DNA of 64,000 nt. Origin: Chamaecrista fasciculata. Taxonomy: Eukaryota; Streptophyta; Magnoliopsida; Fabales; Fabaceae. The notes beneath the pieces are model-generated. The model was not told the DNA's origin. It saw only the letters and a program-made list of their open reading frames with translations, and did not search any database. Every line of letters starts with the position of its first letter. Within the stretch, counting starts at the first letter, position 1. The position numbers and the translations under genes were made by a program. The stretch spans positions 1 to 64,000 of the forward strand of contig QANZ01016482.1 of assembly GCA_003254925.1 (NCBI GenBank). Reading direction: 5' to 3'. Positions 12,591-24,600 of the stretch are shown one piece after another.

Positions 12591-13874
12591 TACCAAGAGA
12601 ATTTGTATGTATTTCCCATTTGATTTTAAACTATAAATACTCAAATACCAATTTCATGTATTGTTCAATATTATTTTGATCATATTAAGATGTTTCTCAA
12701 CTCTTCTTGTTCAATATTAATTTAATCATATTAAGATTTTAAAATTTGATGTTAATTCTACTAATATCAATATTTATATCTAACGAATTAGTTTATTTAT
12801 AGTAATTCTAAATAAATAATATTATCACAGATTTAAGTAAATATTAATAACCAAAATTTAAATATTTTTTAAAAAATAATTATTAAAATTATAAATAAAT
12901 TATATAAGTTAAATTATTTTTTCCCTCTCTTTTTGGTATTTTAGCATATTGATGAATAAGTTCTGTTCGACCAAAAAGAAAGAGCCCAGCATTGTTTATG
13001 GGTTTACAGAGTAAACTAAGGGCCACAAATAAAAAAATATATAAATCACCTTTAATTATTTTTCAGATTTTTAAAATATAATAGAAATAAATAATTACTT
13101 ATTTTATATTTTTATAATCTAAATATATTATTGACTTTCACTTTAATACATGCCAAACTTATTAGTATATGAATATTTATTTATTTTATTAATATATGTT
13201 TGGTATTTTATTTTTTTTTATATTAAGCAAAATGATAAAATTTAAAAGGAAATTCGTCCTTAAAAGAAATTATGTTATCAACAAGATATGGAACTTATGA
13301 TAGAATTATTGTGATTTTTATTTGGTTACATGTTTGGTTTTCATAATTTCATCCTAATTTATCTAGATTTGACCATGTTGTGAACTTGATTATGATGAAA
13401 GGGGCTTTCGGTTAAGATATTTACACTTACAAAGCCTCAAACTCAAAATATTATTTGAGTAATATTAAATCACTTATCACTCAGAATAGTCTTATATTAG
13501 TGGAATTAATTAATGTGATTGGAGATTGGAAAAAGTGAAGAAATAGTTAAAGTTTGAAGGATTAAAAGAATAATAAGTAATAAATCCTCTCTAGAAATAG
13601 TAATATTATTTATGTGTCTTTCTTTTTTGCCAAATTGACAAACTCTTTTTCTTTATTCTTTTGATATTTTTAAGACAATGCAAATATTTTTTATTTTTCA
13701 AAATTGGATGTGGAAAATATAGAATTAAAAATGTCGGATTATACAGAAGAAAGAAAGCAAAACGAGGAACAATTTATGTGTCAAGATTATGAAAGTATAT
13801 ATATTTCTTAAAATGTAAAAAGAATTAAGGAAAAAAGTAAAGATTTACAATAAATTGACATATATAAGTATAAA
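12591..13874. other. AT-rich intergenic DNA
   Basis: FKBP 3' UTR followed by A/T-rich DNA. No coding frame or repeat with clear ends. Confidence 0.5.
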
Positions 13875-14338
13875 CTAAAACCTCATTTTGGTCCCTTACA
13901 TGTTCACTTTTTTCAATTAAGTACTTTTTAGATTTCTCTTCTCAATTTAGTCTCTCATAATTTGTTTGGTCATTGATTTTAGTCTCTCTATGTAGTTCTT
14001 TACTAAATTGATTACATCAAAACGTTAACTAAATATTTCACATTATTAGTTGTTAAAATGACATATTAATTGCCACAAAACACATTTACATATTTTTTAC
14101 AATTTCTTTATGTTTTAATTAAAATATTATATCATTAACCAATAATATTATATTTTTATCCATAATATCTTACAAATTTAGTTAAATATTGAATAGATAA
14201 ATTGATCTTTTATTTTTGGCCTGAAGATAAATTGATCTTGATAGCAATAATTTGTGAATCATTAAGTTGAGAAAAAAAATCTATAAAAAGTTGAATTGAG
14301 AAAACACTAATATGTAAGGGATGAAAATGGGATTTTAG
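13875..14338. mobile_element. Foldback MITE
   Basis: The left end CTAAAACCTCATTTTGGTCC and the right end read backwards (CTAAAATCCCATTTTCATCC) are inverted copies that continue through CCCTTACAT. AT-rich core, no frame, target duplication unclear. Confidence 0.55.
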
Positions 14339-14518
14339 TCCATAATTATATAACTTATATACTTTGATACTGTGTCAATCGTTACTTAGTTCTTGCAAAA
14401 TTTAAAATTGCATTATGTTGCTAGATAATTCAGTGCAAAGTATGTTTTTATCCTGGTATATAATTTAATGGGACAAAGCTTCATCACAAAGGAAATCATA
14501 AATTTCTTAATTTTTTAA

Positions 14519-15012
14519 GGCCAAATTACACTTCTTGTCCCATATGTTTGGAATGATTTCAATTTGGCCCTTTATAGTTTATATATATAAATATTTTGTA
14601 AAACTCGTTATACATATTTTCATAAATTTTTTAATCTTTTATCTCAAATAACTTAATGTGGTCATATCTCTCTCGTTTTATATTCGTATACGATGAGTTT
14701 AGAACTATGAATTGCTTTTGATGAGTCTTTTCTCTTCTTAGTTGGGATCGTCAGTAAACGAGGTCAAATCAAATCTCGAAAGTGGGCCGCTTAAATTTCA
14801 CAGTCAACCGAGTGAATTTTGTCATATCTATCTCATTTCAAGCCTGAATATGACAAGTTTAAAGTTGATGGTTACTCTTGACTAGTTCTTTCAAAAGTGG
14901 GTTTTGAACCAAAAGTAAAAAAATTACAGAAACATGAAGGACCAAATTTTTTTTAAATAAAGAGTATATTGAAATTCACCCCAAACATATGGGACTAAAG
15001 TGTAATTTGACC
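14519..15012. mobile_element. MITE, copy 1 of a three-copy family
   Basis: Inverted ends GGCCAAATTACACTTCTTGT / GGTCAAATTACACTTTAGTC. Flanks ATTTTTTAA (14510-14518) and ATTTTCTAA (15013-15021) look like a 9-bp target duplication with one mismatch. The core has two diverged modules of the type 'GTCATATCTCTCTCGTTTTA ... ATGAGTTTAGAA'. Related copies lie at 32573-33087 and 56276-56790. Confidence 0.65.
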
Positions 15013-15881
15013 ATTTTCTAAAGATAAATTATAGATGTATGGTTTTGTGTTGATCCTTGCTGGATGAGAACTACTGTCTACCAAAAAAAAACAGTTAAAT
15101 TAAGTTTTTACTTTGCAGTGTTACTATGCATATTGCACAGTGATTATCTCTCCAGTTGAAGTTACTTTGGTATGTTTAAGGCTTACTTTAATAGACATGA
15201 TAAATGTAGCATCATTTTCCTCTTTGAGTAAATGAAATATATGCATGAAATCAGAACAATCCGATACTTTTAATGTGCTATGTTTTCTTTGGCAAGTCTG
15301 CAAAACTGGAATTCATTGATTGAAATCCAATGTAAATCCAGATTAGAGCTAGAAAAAGAAAACCATAACCCATAGCATCCTGTTTTCACCAACTTTTGTT
15401 TAGCTGAACCAGTTGTTACTTGTTACTATATTGTGGAACGAATTGACAGCTCGGGTAAAGCACATGAATTAATTAACTGAAAGTTTAATTCAGAATGATT
15501 CATAAGGAAACCTGAATCTGAGTTACAAACCCAAAGAGAGAAAGAAAATCCAGTTTCAATCAATTCTAAGGGTATGCACCAGAATAGTAATAATCTCCAA
15601 ATCTTAAAAGGTGTCACAGTTGTACAATCTGCATTTGGTGATTTTGGTTCCCTAATGAAGCATTCATCTTATTTCCAGATAAGCATCTTAGTATATGTAA
15701 AGTTCTATATCGTTTTAATTCTGACAAGATATATTTCCTAGTATGGATTTGTGCAACAATTCACTTTCACACTGCCCAAAAACATGAATAAATACCCCCT
15801 TCTTCTTCTTCTTCACACATACATATTACATATCCATCATATCATACATCTTGATTGTGAATCAAAATATTGTGAGTGAGA
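15013..15881. other. Intergenic DNA and C2H2 gene promoter
   Basis: No gene seen. A TATA-like AATAAATA lies near 15787, about 95 bases before the ATG, followed by a CTT-rich leader. Confidence 0.5.
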
Positions 15882-16571
15882 ATGGTGTGTCTGAGAGAAT
15901 TTGAGGTTCAGGACAAAAACCTGAAGCGAAAGCGTGAGGATAGGGAGAAACAAGAGGAAGAGGCTGAGAATTTTCTGTCTCTAAGCCTCAACCTGAGTAG
16001 TAGCTACAACAACAACAACCTCAACCTTAACAACAACATGCCCAAGCCATTATCGTTGGTGTCATCATCAAGTGATGTTTCTTTGGTTCCCCAAGCAGTG
16101 TTATTGGAAGGTAGGGAATTTGAGTGCAGATATTGCAAGAAGAAGTTTAAGAGCTCACAAGCACTTGGAGGGCACCAGAATGCTCATAGGAAGGAGAGGG
16201 TGATTTGCAAGATGGAGAAGGAGTTTGGTATTACTAATAATAATAATCCTATTGATATGCCCTCTTATGTGCCACCCTGCCCTTATCCTCAGTACTTGTG
16301 CCCTTGTTCACCCTTCCCTATTCATATTAATCCTTCATTTCCCAATAATAATAATCCTCCATTTCCTTACAATTGTCCTATTCATCATGGGGCTAATTGG
16401 ACTCATCCTGCCAATCCCCCCACCCCTAATCACGGGCTTCTTCCAATTAAACCCACTTTGGCTATTGAATGGAAGACTGCTTCATCCGATGTGAATGATT
16501 CACAGGAAAATCCCCATGTGTCAGAGCAGCCTGATTCATCCTTGGACCTTGACTTGTCCCTCTCCCTCTAA
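15882..16571 (+). CDS. Single C2H2 zinc-finger transcriptional repressor with EAR motif
   Basis: Intronless, 229 aa. One plant-type Q-finger at about residues 82-102 (CRYCKKKFKSSQALGGHQNAH) has the C-X2-C-X12-H-X3-H spacing and the QALGGH core used for DNA contact. A Leu-rich EAR-type motif ends the protein (LDLDLSLSL), and a second LSLSLNL lies near residue 32; such motifs recruit TOPLESS-type co-repressors. The middle is rich in Asn and Pro (polymorphic AAT runs). This arrangement matches the ZFP1/ZFP4-like group; family members act in the nucleus in trichome, shoot or hormone responses. The ATG at 15882 is chosen because it begins the conserved-looking N-terminus and no upstream ATG is in frame. 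Confidence 0.9.
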   Translation: MVCLREFEVQDKNLKRKREDREKQEEEAENFLSLSLNLSSSYNNNNLNLNNNMPKPLSLVSSSSDVSLVPQAVLLEGREFECRYCKKKFKSSQALGGHQNAHRKERVICKMEKEFGITNNNNPIDMPSYVPPCPYPQYLCPCSPFPIHINPSFPNNNNPPFPYNCPIHHGANWTHPANPPTPNHGLLPIKPTLAIEWKTASSDVNDSQENPHVSEQPDSSLDLDLSLSL

Positions 16572-17716
16572 GCAAAACCCTTGTCATAGGATTGATTATG
16601 TTAGGAAGAAATAAACAAGGGTTTCATTTGAATAATGGATCTTATATTGTAGAACATCTGTGAACGAGGAGGTTGTAGATCCATATTGGTACTTTATGTT
16701 TTACTCTATTTTATGTTTGTTATTTGATGCTTTCTGTTGTTACCATGTCACTCTTGGATTGCTGCTACCTATACTTATGATATAGGTGATAGGATCTTGG
16801 TGCTATGTATCTTTTATGGATTGAAATAAATTTGTGCTTTTAATAATTGTTTGTCTCGAATTCAATATCAGTTTCAGATTTTTTTTTTGACGCAGTTGGA
16901 TTAATTACTCTTTGATTTTGAGCAATTTTATGAGATATATAAATGATAGGATGGCAGTCAATTTAATTATTTGTTTACGTCCATTTGCAAAACTGCACAA
17001 AACTTGAATTAAACAAGTCAGCCTACAAATTCAATCTCGTTTTGATGATTCCACGGTTGAATACAACAACAACTATTATTTTCAAAAATTAATTTAGGTG
17101 TTTACTGACTCATCTGAGAAATAAGATTACGGGAGAATGTAAATAACATCTTTTAATCATGAGACGTGATTGTACATATAAATACCGGTTAAATGATCAA
17201 ATCTAACAAGTACTTTAAACTTTCAATTATTTACTTTTAAGATTTAACTCTAGTGACTAGATTCCGCATCAGATTTGGATGTCTCCGTAGAATACGGTGA
17301 AGAATGAATGCAACCAATGTATCCCAATACAATACAAGTAATATTCACCAAAATATAATTTTACATAATCATGGGTAGGAACCCTATTAGATGTTAGTGT
17401 ACAACTCACTTTTGACACGAAAAAAGGGTTGAAAAAACAACCAAAAAAAATAGTCGCAGAATGGAAAGGATTGCATTAATGTGCATCTCCAATCACTGTT
17501 CCATCCTCGCAAAATAATACTTCAGCTTATTCTACAGCAACCTACACTATAGTCTTTGTGGCTTTATGTACATTGTATGTACAATTACAAGCAACAATGA
17601 TTCATCTCTAGCTTTGGTTATATATGTTTGTGTGTGTATGTATATATATATAGATGTATGTATTATATATTAATATTCCTGACATTCTTAACTTGCACAA
17701 CGTTCCAACTTTTGTT
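16572..17716. other. Convergent intergenic region
   Basis: 3' UTRs of the C2H2 gene (+) and the PI4K gene (-) face each other. AT-rich, with a (TATG/TA)n patch near 17620-17670. No gene seen. Confidence 0.5.
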
Positions 17717-19282
17717 TCAATTCCTGCACTTCTTGTCCTCAAACACTTCAGGCAAAAACTTCTCAAAAATTTCCAAAAACAATCCCCATTCGCCTTGGTT
17801 CATGTCTCCGAACGAAATGCCTCCGGTTTCACAATTATGGCTCCATGAAGATAAACTAATACTCTTTGCAAGACCCCCCTTTATTCCACTCTCACACTTA
17901 TCATTGCCTTTACAATTGTCATTGATTTTCTCAGCATCCAAGCTTTTACTTTGATCATCATTTTCCTCACGCAATAAATCCATTAATCCTGCAAAAGCCA
18001 TTTCCAAACCTTTATTCGACACTTCTTGAACTTGATTGTGAATTTGAAACACATCAGACTCTTTATCCGATTCTTCTTTTCCTTTCATCTCATGGATGGA
18101 ACAACGAGGGCTGGTAGCCTTGGCTTGAAAACATATGTTTTCCAGTTCACTGGGCATTTCTTCTCCGTCACAGAATTGTCTGGTTATCATTTGACCAATA
18201 TCAGCTATACAAAGGCCGGCAGCAGCAGCTTGCTTCAAGAAAATGGTGCAAACAACAAGAACCCTTATAGAGGACTCCCTCAAGGAAGGAACCTCAGTTC
18301 TTAGAAGCTCTGCATCTTTAAACGGGTCGAGTTTGGAAATGTACTCGAGCTCAGACTCGGAGAAAGGAATGGCAGCTTGCGGCCAATGCAGCCACTCAAA
18401 ATATGGATCATCAAGCCACTCAGGTAGACAAAGACCATGGTCTATAGGAACAAGCTCGGCACCCCCACAAGCATTATTATAACTATGGAGATCTTGCTTC
18501 TTCTTCACAAGTATATTTCCTGCATGTCTATCGAGATTAAGAAGCCTAATGTCTAGAATCCCAATCTGGTGAACAGAAGCGACCGAGAAAAAAGAAGGGC
18601 CCAACTCGGCCGCATCGAAATCATGATCAACAAAACGCTGGAGAGAAGCAATTTTACAAGGTATTGCTGATGGAACTGTGGCAGCAGAATCAGTGAAATA
18701 GAAAGCAGCATGAGAGAATTTGACTAGCGCAGTGGGAGGCACACCAGCAAAGCCTCCATGGTCAAGAAAACAAGCAGCTAATTCACGCACTCCGGTTTCA
18801 CCTATACGAATGGAGTGTTTCAAACCAGGCTGGCCAAGCATTCGACCCCTCAAGCCTTTAGGATTGTTAAGGGCTAAAGGTTCTTCATCTGCTGGCTTAG
18901 CCACCGCTATATCTTTACCATTTTGGCTGCGGAAAACATAAGCACCACCTAAGCCCTTTGAGACTGGTATAGGATGTGAACCAGAGGCCATAGCTATGGC
19001 TACCTCAACAACAAGAGCATGTACTGGAGAACCACTACCACCAACAATCTCAATTTTGGGATGAGAAGAAAGGTCTTCCTCAGCGGAAGGGGATAGGGGA
19101 AGGCAAGGAGTGGAGAAACTGCGGTGAATATTATCGGATTCAAAGGAGTGGGTAACAAAAGTACTTGTTTGGACAAGTTCCAGAAAATTGGGATCAATGT
19201 GACCATAGGATTGGAGTTTGCATCTCTGGGATCGGGAAAAAGGCTTGCTAAATCCATGATGTTGATCGACGGCTACGGCCAT
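17717..19282 (-). CDS. Phosphatidylinositol 4-kinase gamma (UBL-less, gamma-1/gamma-8 type)
   Basis: Uninterrupted coding exon, 521 aa from the ATG at 19282. The frame stays open 50 codons upstream, but MAVAVDQHHGF is where family similarity starts and a leader intron ends at 19402, so this start is preferred. PI3/4-kinase-like catalytic domain: GGAYVF at 112-117, VAKPADEEP with the likely ATP-binding Lys129, catalytic-loop DRHAGN at 251-256, metal-binding DHG at 281-283. No N-terminal ubiquitin-like repeats, unlike gamma-4/5/7. In Arabidopsis several gamma members show protein-kinase rather than lipid-kinase activity, so 'lipid kinase' is family-based. It sits just downstream of DPE2 on the same strand. 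Confidence 0.92.
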   Translation of the reverse strand: MAVAVDQHHGFSKPFSRSQRCKLQSYGHIDPNFLELVQTSTFVTHSFESDNIHRSFSTPCLPLSPSAEEDLSSHPKIEIVGGSGSPVHALVVEVAIAMASGSHPIPVSKGLGGAYVFRSQNGKDIAVAKPADEEPLALNNPKGLRGRMLGQPGLKHSIRIGETGVRELAACFLDHGGFAGVPPTALVKFSHAAFYFTDSAATVPSAIPCKIASLQRFVDHDFDAAELGPSFFSVASVHQIGILDIRLLNLDRHAGNILVKKKQDLHSYNNACGGAELVPIDHGLCLPEWLDDPYFEWLHWPQAAIPFSESELEYISKLDPFKDAELLRTEVPSLRESSIRVLVVCTIFLKQAAAAGLCIADIGQMITRQFCDGEEMPSELENICFQAKATSPRCSIHEMKGKEESDKESDVFQIHNQVQEVSNKGLEMAFAGLMDLLREENDDQSKSLDAEKINDNCKGNDKCESGIKGGLAKSISLSSWSHNCETGGISFGDMNQGEWGLFLEIFEKFLPEVFEDKKCRN

Positions 19283-19401
19283 TGTGAACAATCTCATCCA
19301 GATGAGATTTGAGAGAGGCAGCAGTAGATCATTCCAAACCCAACCCAAACGCGGTTCGATTTCCGTTCTCAAGAATCGTCGTTCTCTGATGGCGATAGCA
19401 T

Positions 19402-19561
19402 CTGCAGCGAGAGTGAGTGAATGAACGGTCATACAAGATTAATTAAATCATCAAATTAAAACAATGAAAGGTCATACAAGATTAATTAAATCATCAAATT
19501 CAAACAATGAACGGTCATACAAGATTGAAATCATGAAAACAGGAAATGGTTACTTACTCAC
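19402..19561 (-). other. Probable 5'-UTR intron of the PI4K gamma gene
   Basis: Reading the minus strand, TTCG|GTGAGTAAGT at 19561 is a strong donor and CTCGCTGCAG ending at 19402 is a good acceptor. The spliced leader has a short upstream ATG frame (11 codons). Inferred from splice signals only. Confidence 0.6.
19421..19535. repeat. 43-bp tandem repeat in the leader intron
   Basis: Units share 'ATGAACGGTCATACAAGATT' and start 43 bases apart (GTCATACAAG at 19428, 19471, 19514). About 2.6 copies, nearly identical. Confidence 0.85.
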
Positions 19562-20639
19562 CGAATATTAGGGAAAAATAAAAAGCAAAAGAAAGAAGGA
19601 ATACGAGGGAGATGGAGTCATGGCAAGGCAAGGCGTATGTATGATTATCGAAGGGGAAGAGAAACGCAGGGAAAGTTGTTCACATTGTGGTGGAATGATC
19701 CGTCATAACCCTGAACACACAGATAAGGCATTCAGGGAATGAATCGCAAAAGGGAGCGCGAGAGAATGAATCCGCAAGTGAACGGAGAATATGGAAAAAT
19801 CATTCCACACACCCACTCCCACTCCCACACAAACCCTACGTTATGATTTGTTACTTAGTGATGAAGTAGTATCCCACGCCCATCACCATGCCTATTTCTC
19901 CATCATTCTCTTCTTCTTATGTCTCCTTCTTCCTCTCTCCTTTCTCCTCTGCATTCTCAATCACTAATGTCAAATGCCTCCTTTCTAATTCTTTACTAAT
20001 TTTGCCATCACATCACACGCATGTCCCCTTCCTATTTTCGGACTTCACGCTTCCTCCGTCTTCCTTCTCTATTTTCTATTTCTAAATTAGTGCTCTAATT
20101 TCCATTCATCTATCACAGGTTCAAACTTCATTTTAGTACCTCCTGTATAATTCAGATTTCACTTTGCTCCTATATCTTTTATTTTTTGTTTAAAAGTCAT
20201 CCTGTGTTTTTATTGTTTTTTGCTTTTAATTTTAAACTCACTTTGAAGACACAATTTGATATTGTTTGTCAATAATCACTGAACACTCATTAAAATATTA
20301 TGTAATTGTACCTGTTATATCTATTTTGAAATGAGAAAAATATAACATATTTAATAATTTGAGACCACAATAAAAAAAAAATTAAAAAATATAGACAATC
20401 ACTTTAAAACCAAAAAAATATGTAAGATCGAAATAAAATCTAACTACATAAAATATGAAAATGAGGTTTTCATGTATATATATAAACACAATCCCTCACA
20501 ATATATCGTTAATAACTTCACTCCAGCTTTAATTTTTTCAACCCCAAACTTTTTTTTTGTCTGTAAAATAATTCAATATTTCCCTAGCATCAACAAGAAC
20601 ACTAAAGAGAACATCAATTGACGAAAGTGGGGGGTTTGC
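19562..20639. other. PI4K promoter side and AT-rich intergenic DNA
   Basis: Contains a CT-rich stretch (19890-20085) and AT-rich sequence. No supported gene. Confidence 0.45.
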
Positions 20640-21060
20640 AACCCATCCAAGAGGACTCATCTTCGTGTCAGACAAATTGACAAGACAACTGCCAAGTTAA
20701 GATCTAGAGATCCAACTAAAGCTACAAACATATAAAGGAAACAAAAAAAAACCCGACCCAGATCTAGAACGCCTCCGCCACAAAACCCGCCGCAGAAAAC
20801 AAACGAACACGAGCAGAGAGCACACAGATCTGGGAAGGAAACTCGCCGAAAACCACCTAAACTTGAAAACCACTGTCGTAGAAGACACACAGAAAAGAGC
20901 GTCACCACAGAAGGTCAAAGTTAGGAGGCTCTACCGATAACCCTAATATGAAATAAGGTGAAATCTCTCGTGAAAGAGAGAGGTAATCCCTCATGAGGAG
21001 GGGTTTGAAGGAAAACTTGAGAGAGAGATAATTTTTTGGGCGTGGGTTTTCTTGATGAGA
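20640..21060 (-). other. Unexplained GC-richer block, possibly a retroelement or gene 5' leader
   Basis: About 320-420 bases clearly GC-richer than the flanks. Read on the minus strand it begins with a CTCTCTCTTTCACGAGAG-type palindrome near 20970-21000 and runs as a Gly/Phe/Cys-rich open stretch without recognisable domains. It could be the 5' leader of a LINE-type element or of a lost gene. A single N at 21093 lies beside it. Confidence 0.3.
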
Positions 21061-21658
21061 AGGTCAGAAATTATAGTATTACTAATTTGCCCNCTAGGGT
21101 TTTCTTCATGAGAAGGTCAGAAATTAATAAATTATAGTATTACTAATTTGCCCAATAGTTATTCTTTTCAACCCCAAACTTGTCCCTGTTAATCACGAAA
21201 AATTAGTTTTATACCAATATGTTCGGTATGTATAAGTATGAAGCTATATTTCAATATTGTTTTTAATTTTTTAAATTAAAATACATATTTATTTAATTTT
21301 AGAAAAAAACTGTTATATATATATATTGATAAATTGTATTAATTTATTTCATGTGAATAATGCTATGTGAGGACCCCAAATTAAGGACAAACGTATGCAA
21401 AACCAAATCCAACCCAATTAATTTATTTCATTCTAATAAATGAATGAGATTGACAATTCATACTCCAAAATGATAAATAATACTATCTATATGGCTTCAT
21501 AATGCGACACAAGTTTGGCTGGCATATAATTACACGATACAGAGAAGAAAAGCAAATATCTCCTTTATTAATTACTCAAAAAGCATGCCATATGAAATTT
21601 ATTTTCTTTTTCGAGATTTTCTTGAAAGCTAATAAGCAATACTTCATTTGAAGGCTCT

Positions 21659-24600
21659 TTAGCTGACGACAGCCAATGCTTCCTTTCGCGGAATACCATT
21701 GCCATTGGACTCTGAAGAGAAACGAGTTTTGGTCACAAGGCTGGCAATCTGCTGTATCCCAGACACTTCCTCTTCTTCTCTTTCTTCCATATGTGTTGGT
21801 GTTGGTATTGGTATTGATCTTCCACCCCCACGTATAACATCATTTATGATGGATGTCAATTCTTTATCCTTCAACAAAGACTCAAGGCTCACATGTACAC
21901 CTGACATCACATCAGTTCAATGTACAAAAACTCAGCAATCAACTCTTACGTATAACAAGAGTGAGCATTACAATTTACAAATAAGATGTTAGATGAGGAC
22001 TTACGATATCTCCAGTAATGCTTCGGATTTGTTGGGTCGTTGATTGTCTCTTCGGTTGCGGGGCGTGTTGTGTATTGTTCTTTTAGTGCTAGCAAGTCCT
22101 GTCCACCGTAATAACAAGAGTTAATATGAAATGTAGAGATAAGAGAAATCCGCAAATGTCATGTATGACAATAATGTGTCAGAAGGATACCTGAAGAGGG
22201 AAAATGGCCCACATTGATGGGGATTCAGAATGTTGCCTTATAATATAATGTGCAACATCAGGAGTACATTGGTCAGGGGGCAACATATCAGACTCCACCA
22301 CAGTCTTGAAAAAGCGTAGCCTTCTATCTTCATCTTCTTCCCACCAAGCTCTCAAGGTGGAACAGTCATGACATGATGGGGCACACACCTGCAAGACACC
22401 AATTCAACCATCAGATAACTTTATACTACAGATCCCTTCTACTATCTATCAAATCAGTCCATTTTGCCAGTTTGCTTTTAAAAAATAAAAATAATAACTG
22501 CTTGATATACTATCCCCACTAAATAAATCAAATATATAAATTTTCTACTTGCTAATCTTACTCATTACTTTTCTAAACCCAGTTGATAACCATTCTAAAA
22601 TTAAATAGTAAAGGACCTGTACTAGTTGGTCGGAAGAAGTTCCTAGGGAATATTATGAGAAATGATCAGATGATAGTGCAACTAGTATATTGCTGTCTTG
22701 ACAAAACTGAGCCGGATTCAGAAAAATAAGAAAAGGTATATCTAGTTTTCCAATTACCAGCTAACGGACCCTAACATGCAAAACCAGTCATTTTCATTCT
22801 TCACAGCAAAACTCAAAAGATTAAATCATGATTTTATTAATAATTTTTCTCATCCATCAAATTAGGTATTGACTATGTAATTCCAACCTTGCTCCCAGAA
22901 GAGAGTAGTTGATTTTTTTCTTATAAATTTTCTGTTATAATTGCTGATATAACAGCAAATTCAAATTTTAATAGCAATCGGAACAGTTACAACTACAAGG
23001 AATGGTTGTTTAAAAGAATAAAGAAATGTTTCATAATATCATACAACTAGGTAGAAGACTCAGGTTATGGTTTCTAAATTAGACAATTAAATTTTCTTGA
23101 GGATTCTTTTCTTCATTACATGGGTTTATGTAATATATGAAATAATAAAGTAAAAACTGAAAAATAGAACAAGCAATTTGACACCAAAATCTTACTGTCA
23201 TGTAGCTGTATTGAGAAGGAATACCAAACTCCAGATCAGGCTCACTGGGCATGCGCTGAATGCGCAACCCGATTAATCCCAGTTCTTGCATAACCTGCAT
23301 AAACAAAATTTCAGAAACAAGCATTTCTCATATATTTAGTAAAAACAAAATTGTTTATGCCCTGTCCCTGACATGGGTACATAACAAATGAAGTTGATCA
23401 GCCGTACAGGATGAACACAAGAAGGAATAAGGCCAAGATCTTCTCCACATGATAGCATGTCTGATGAGTTCAGAAGGACAGGAAGGGTCTTCAAAGCATT
23501 TTGCCTCCAAAGATTCTCTTGCCGTTGGAAGTAGTAATCATAGTACAACCTTTTCAGGACATTCTTACTGTGTCATATGATGAGTAGGAGAAAATCTAGT
23601 TAGATAAAATCTCAAGGAAGTGATAATGTTAAAAGAATTTAATTTTTGCAACAGATACAGAAAAATTACATTGCAGTTAAAAAGTTAAAAAATACTCTTT
23701 ATGGATGTATGCTCAAAAAGCTAATTTTATTAATTTAAGATAATACCTATTGTCATCCAAATCCTTAAAACTTGAAGTATCTTCAAGGTTGAAGCGAGGA
23801 TAGAATTTTCCCGGATCCTCGGGATCCCGTATTAGAACTATATTCTGCAAAACAATGAAACAACATAATGTAACAATAAAATCAACAGTATACTGTTCAA
23901 GATGCAGAAAAGGATTCCAAATAAATAGTTAAATTTGTTGTGTCAAAGACTAGACAATAGTTTTAAGTGTAAATATCAAGGTGAGATAAGATAGAGAGAG
24001 ACAGATAATGGTACCTGTAGTAGATCAAAGAGATTGCGCCGGAGTTTGTCTTCACTCTGCAGTAAGGATCCTTCTTCAAATGATTTTAGCTTGGCAGCAA
24101 TTTTCTTCTCTGTGTTGCAATCCTCCTTGAACTAAAAAATCAGAGTGAAATAATAGTCTTCTGAGCAAGACACTCAAGTCTCAATTTGATATAATAATGT
24201 TGAACCTAGAAATGATAAACATTTAATTTGTTCACCCGAAGGTCACATTTAGAATCCAGCAATACTATAGGAGATTTTACATTTTGCAACATACATTATT
24301 AAATTTTGAATCTTTTGGGTGGTATCGTACCACTATACCCAAAAAGACTAAAGATACCAAACGAAGAAGTAAATTAACTAAAAGCAATGATGAATGACCA
24401 TGGCAGCGGTGATATGATAGTAATAGTGCCAGTACTGTTATATGTGTATTAAAAATAAATTTGGATAAAAGTAATTCAAAAATAACATATATACAATTTA
24501 CCAATTGATTTGAGAGCAAAAAAATGAGACATGATGACAGATAGATAAATTACAAGAGTCCTCATTAGGCTTCATACCATTGAAAGGACAGTTAAAGATT

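Noticed and set aside
19283..19432. N-terminal extension of the PI4K frame to 19432
   Set aside because: It crosses a probable leader intron and has no family similarity; the ATG at 19282 starts the conserved sequence.
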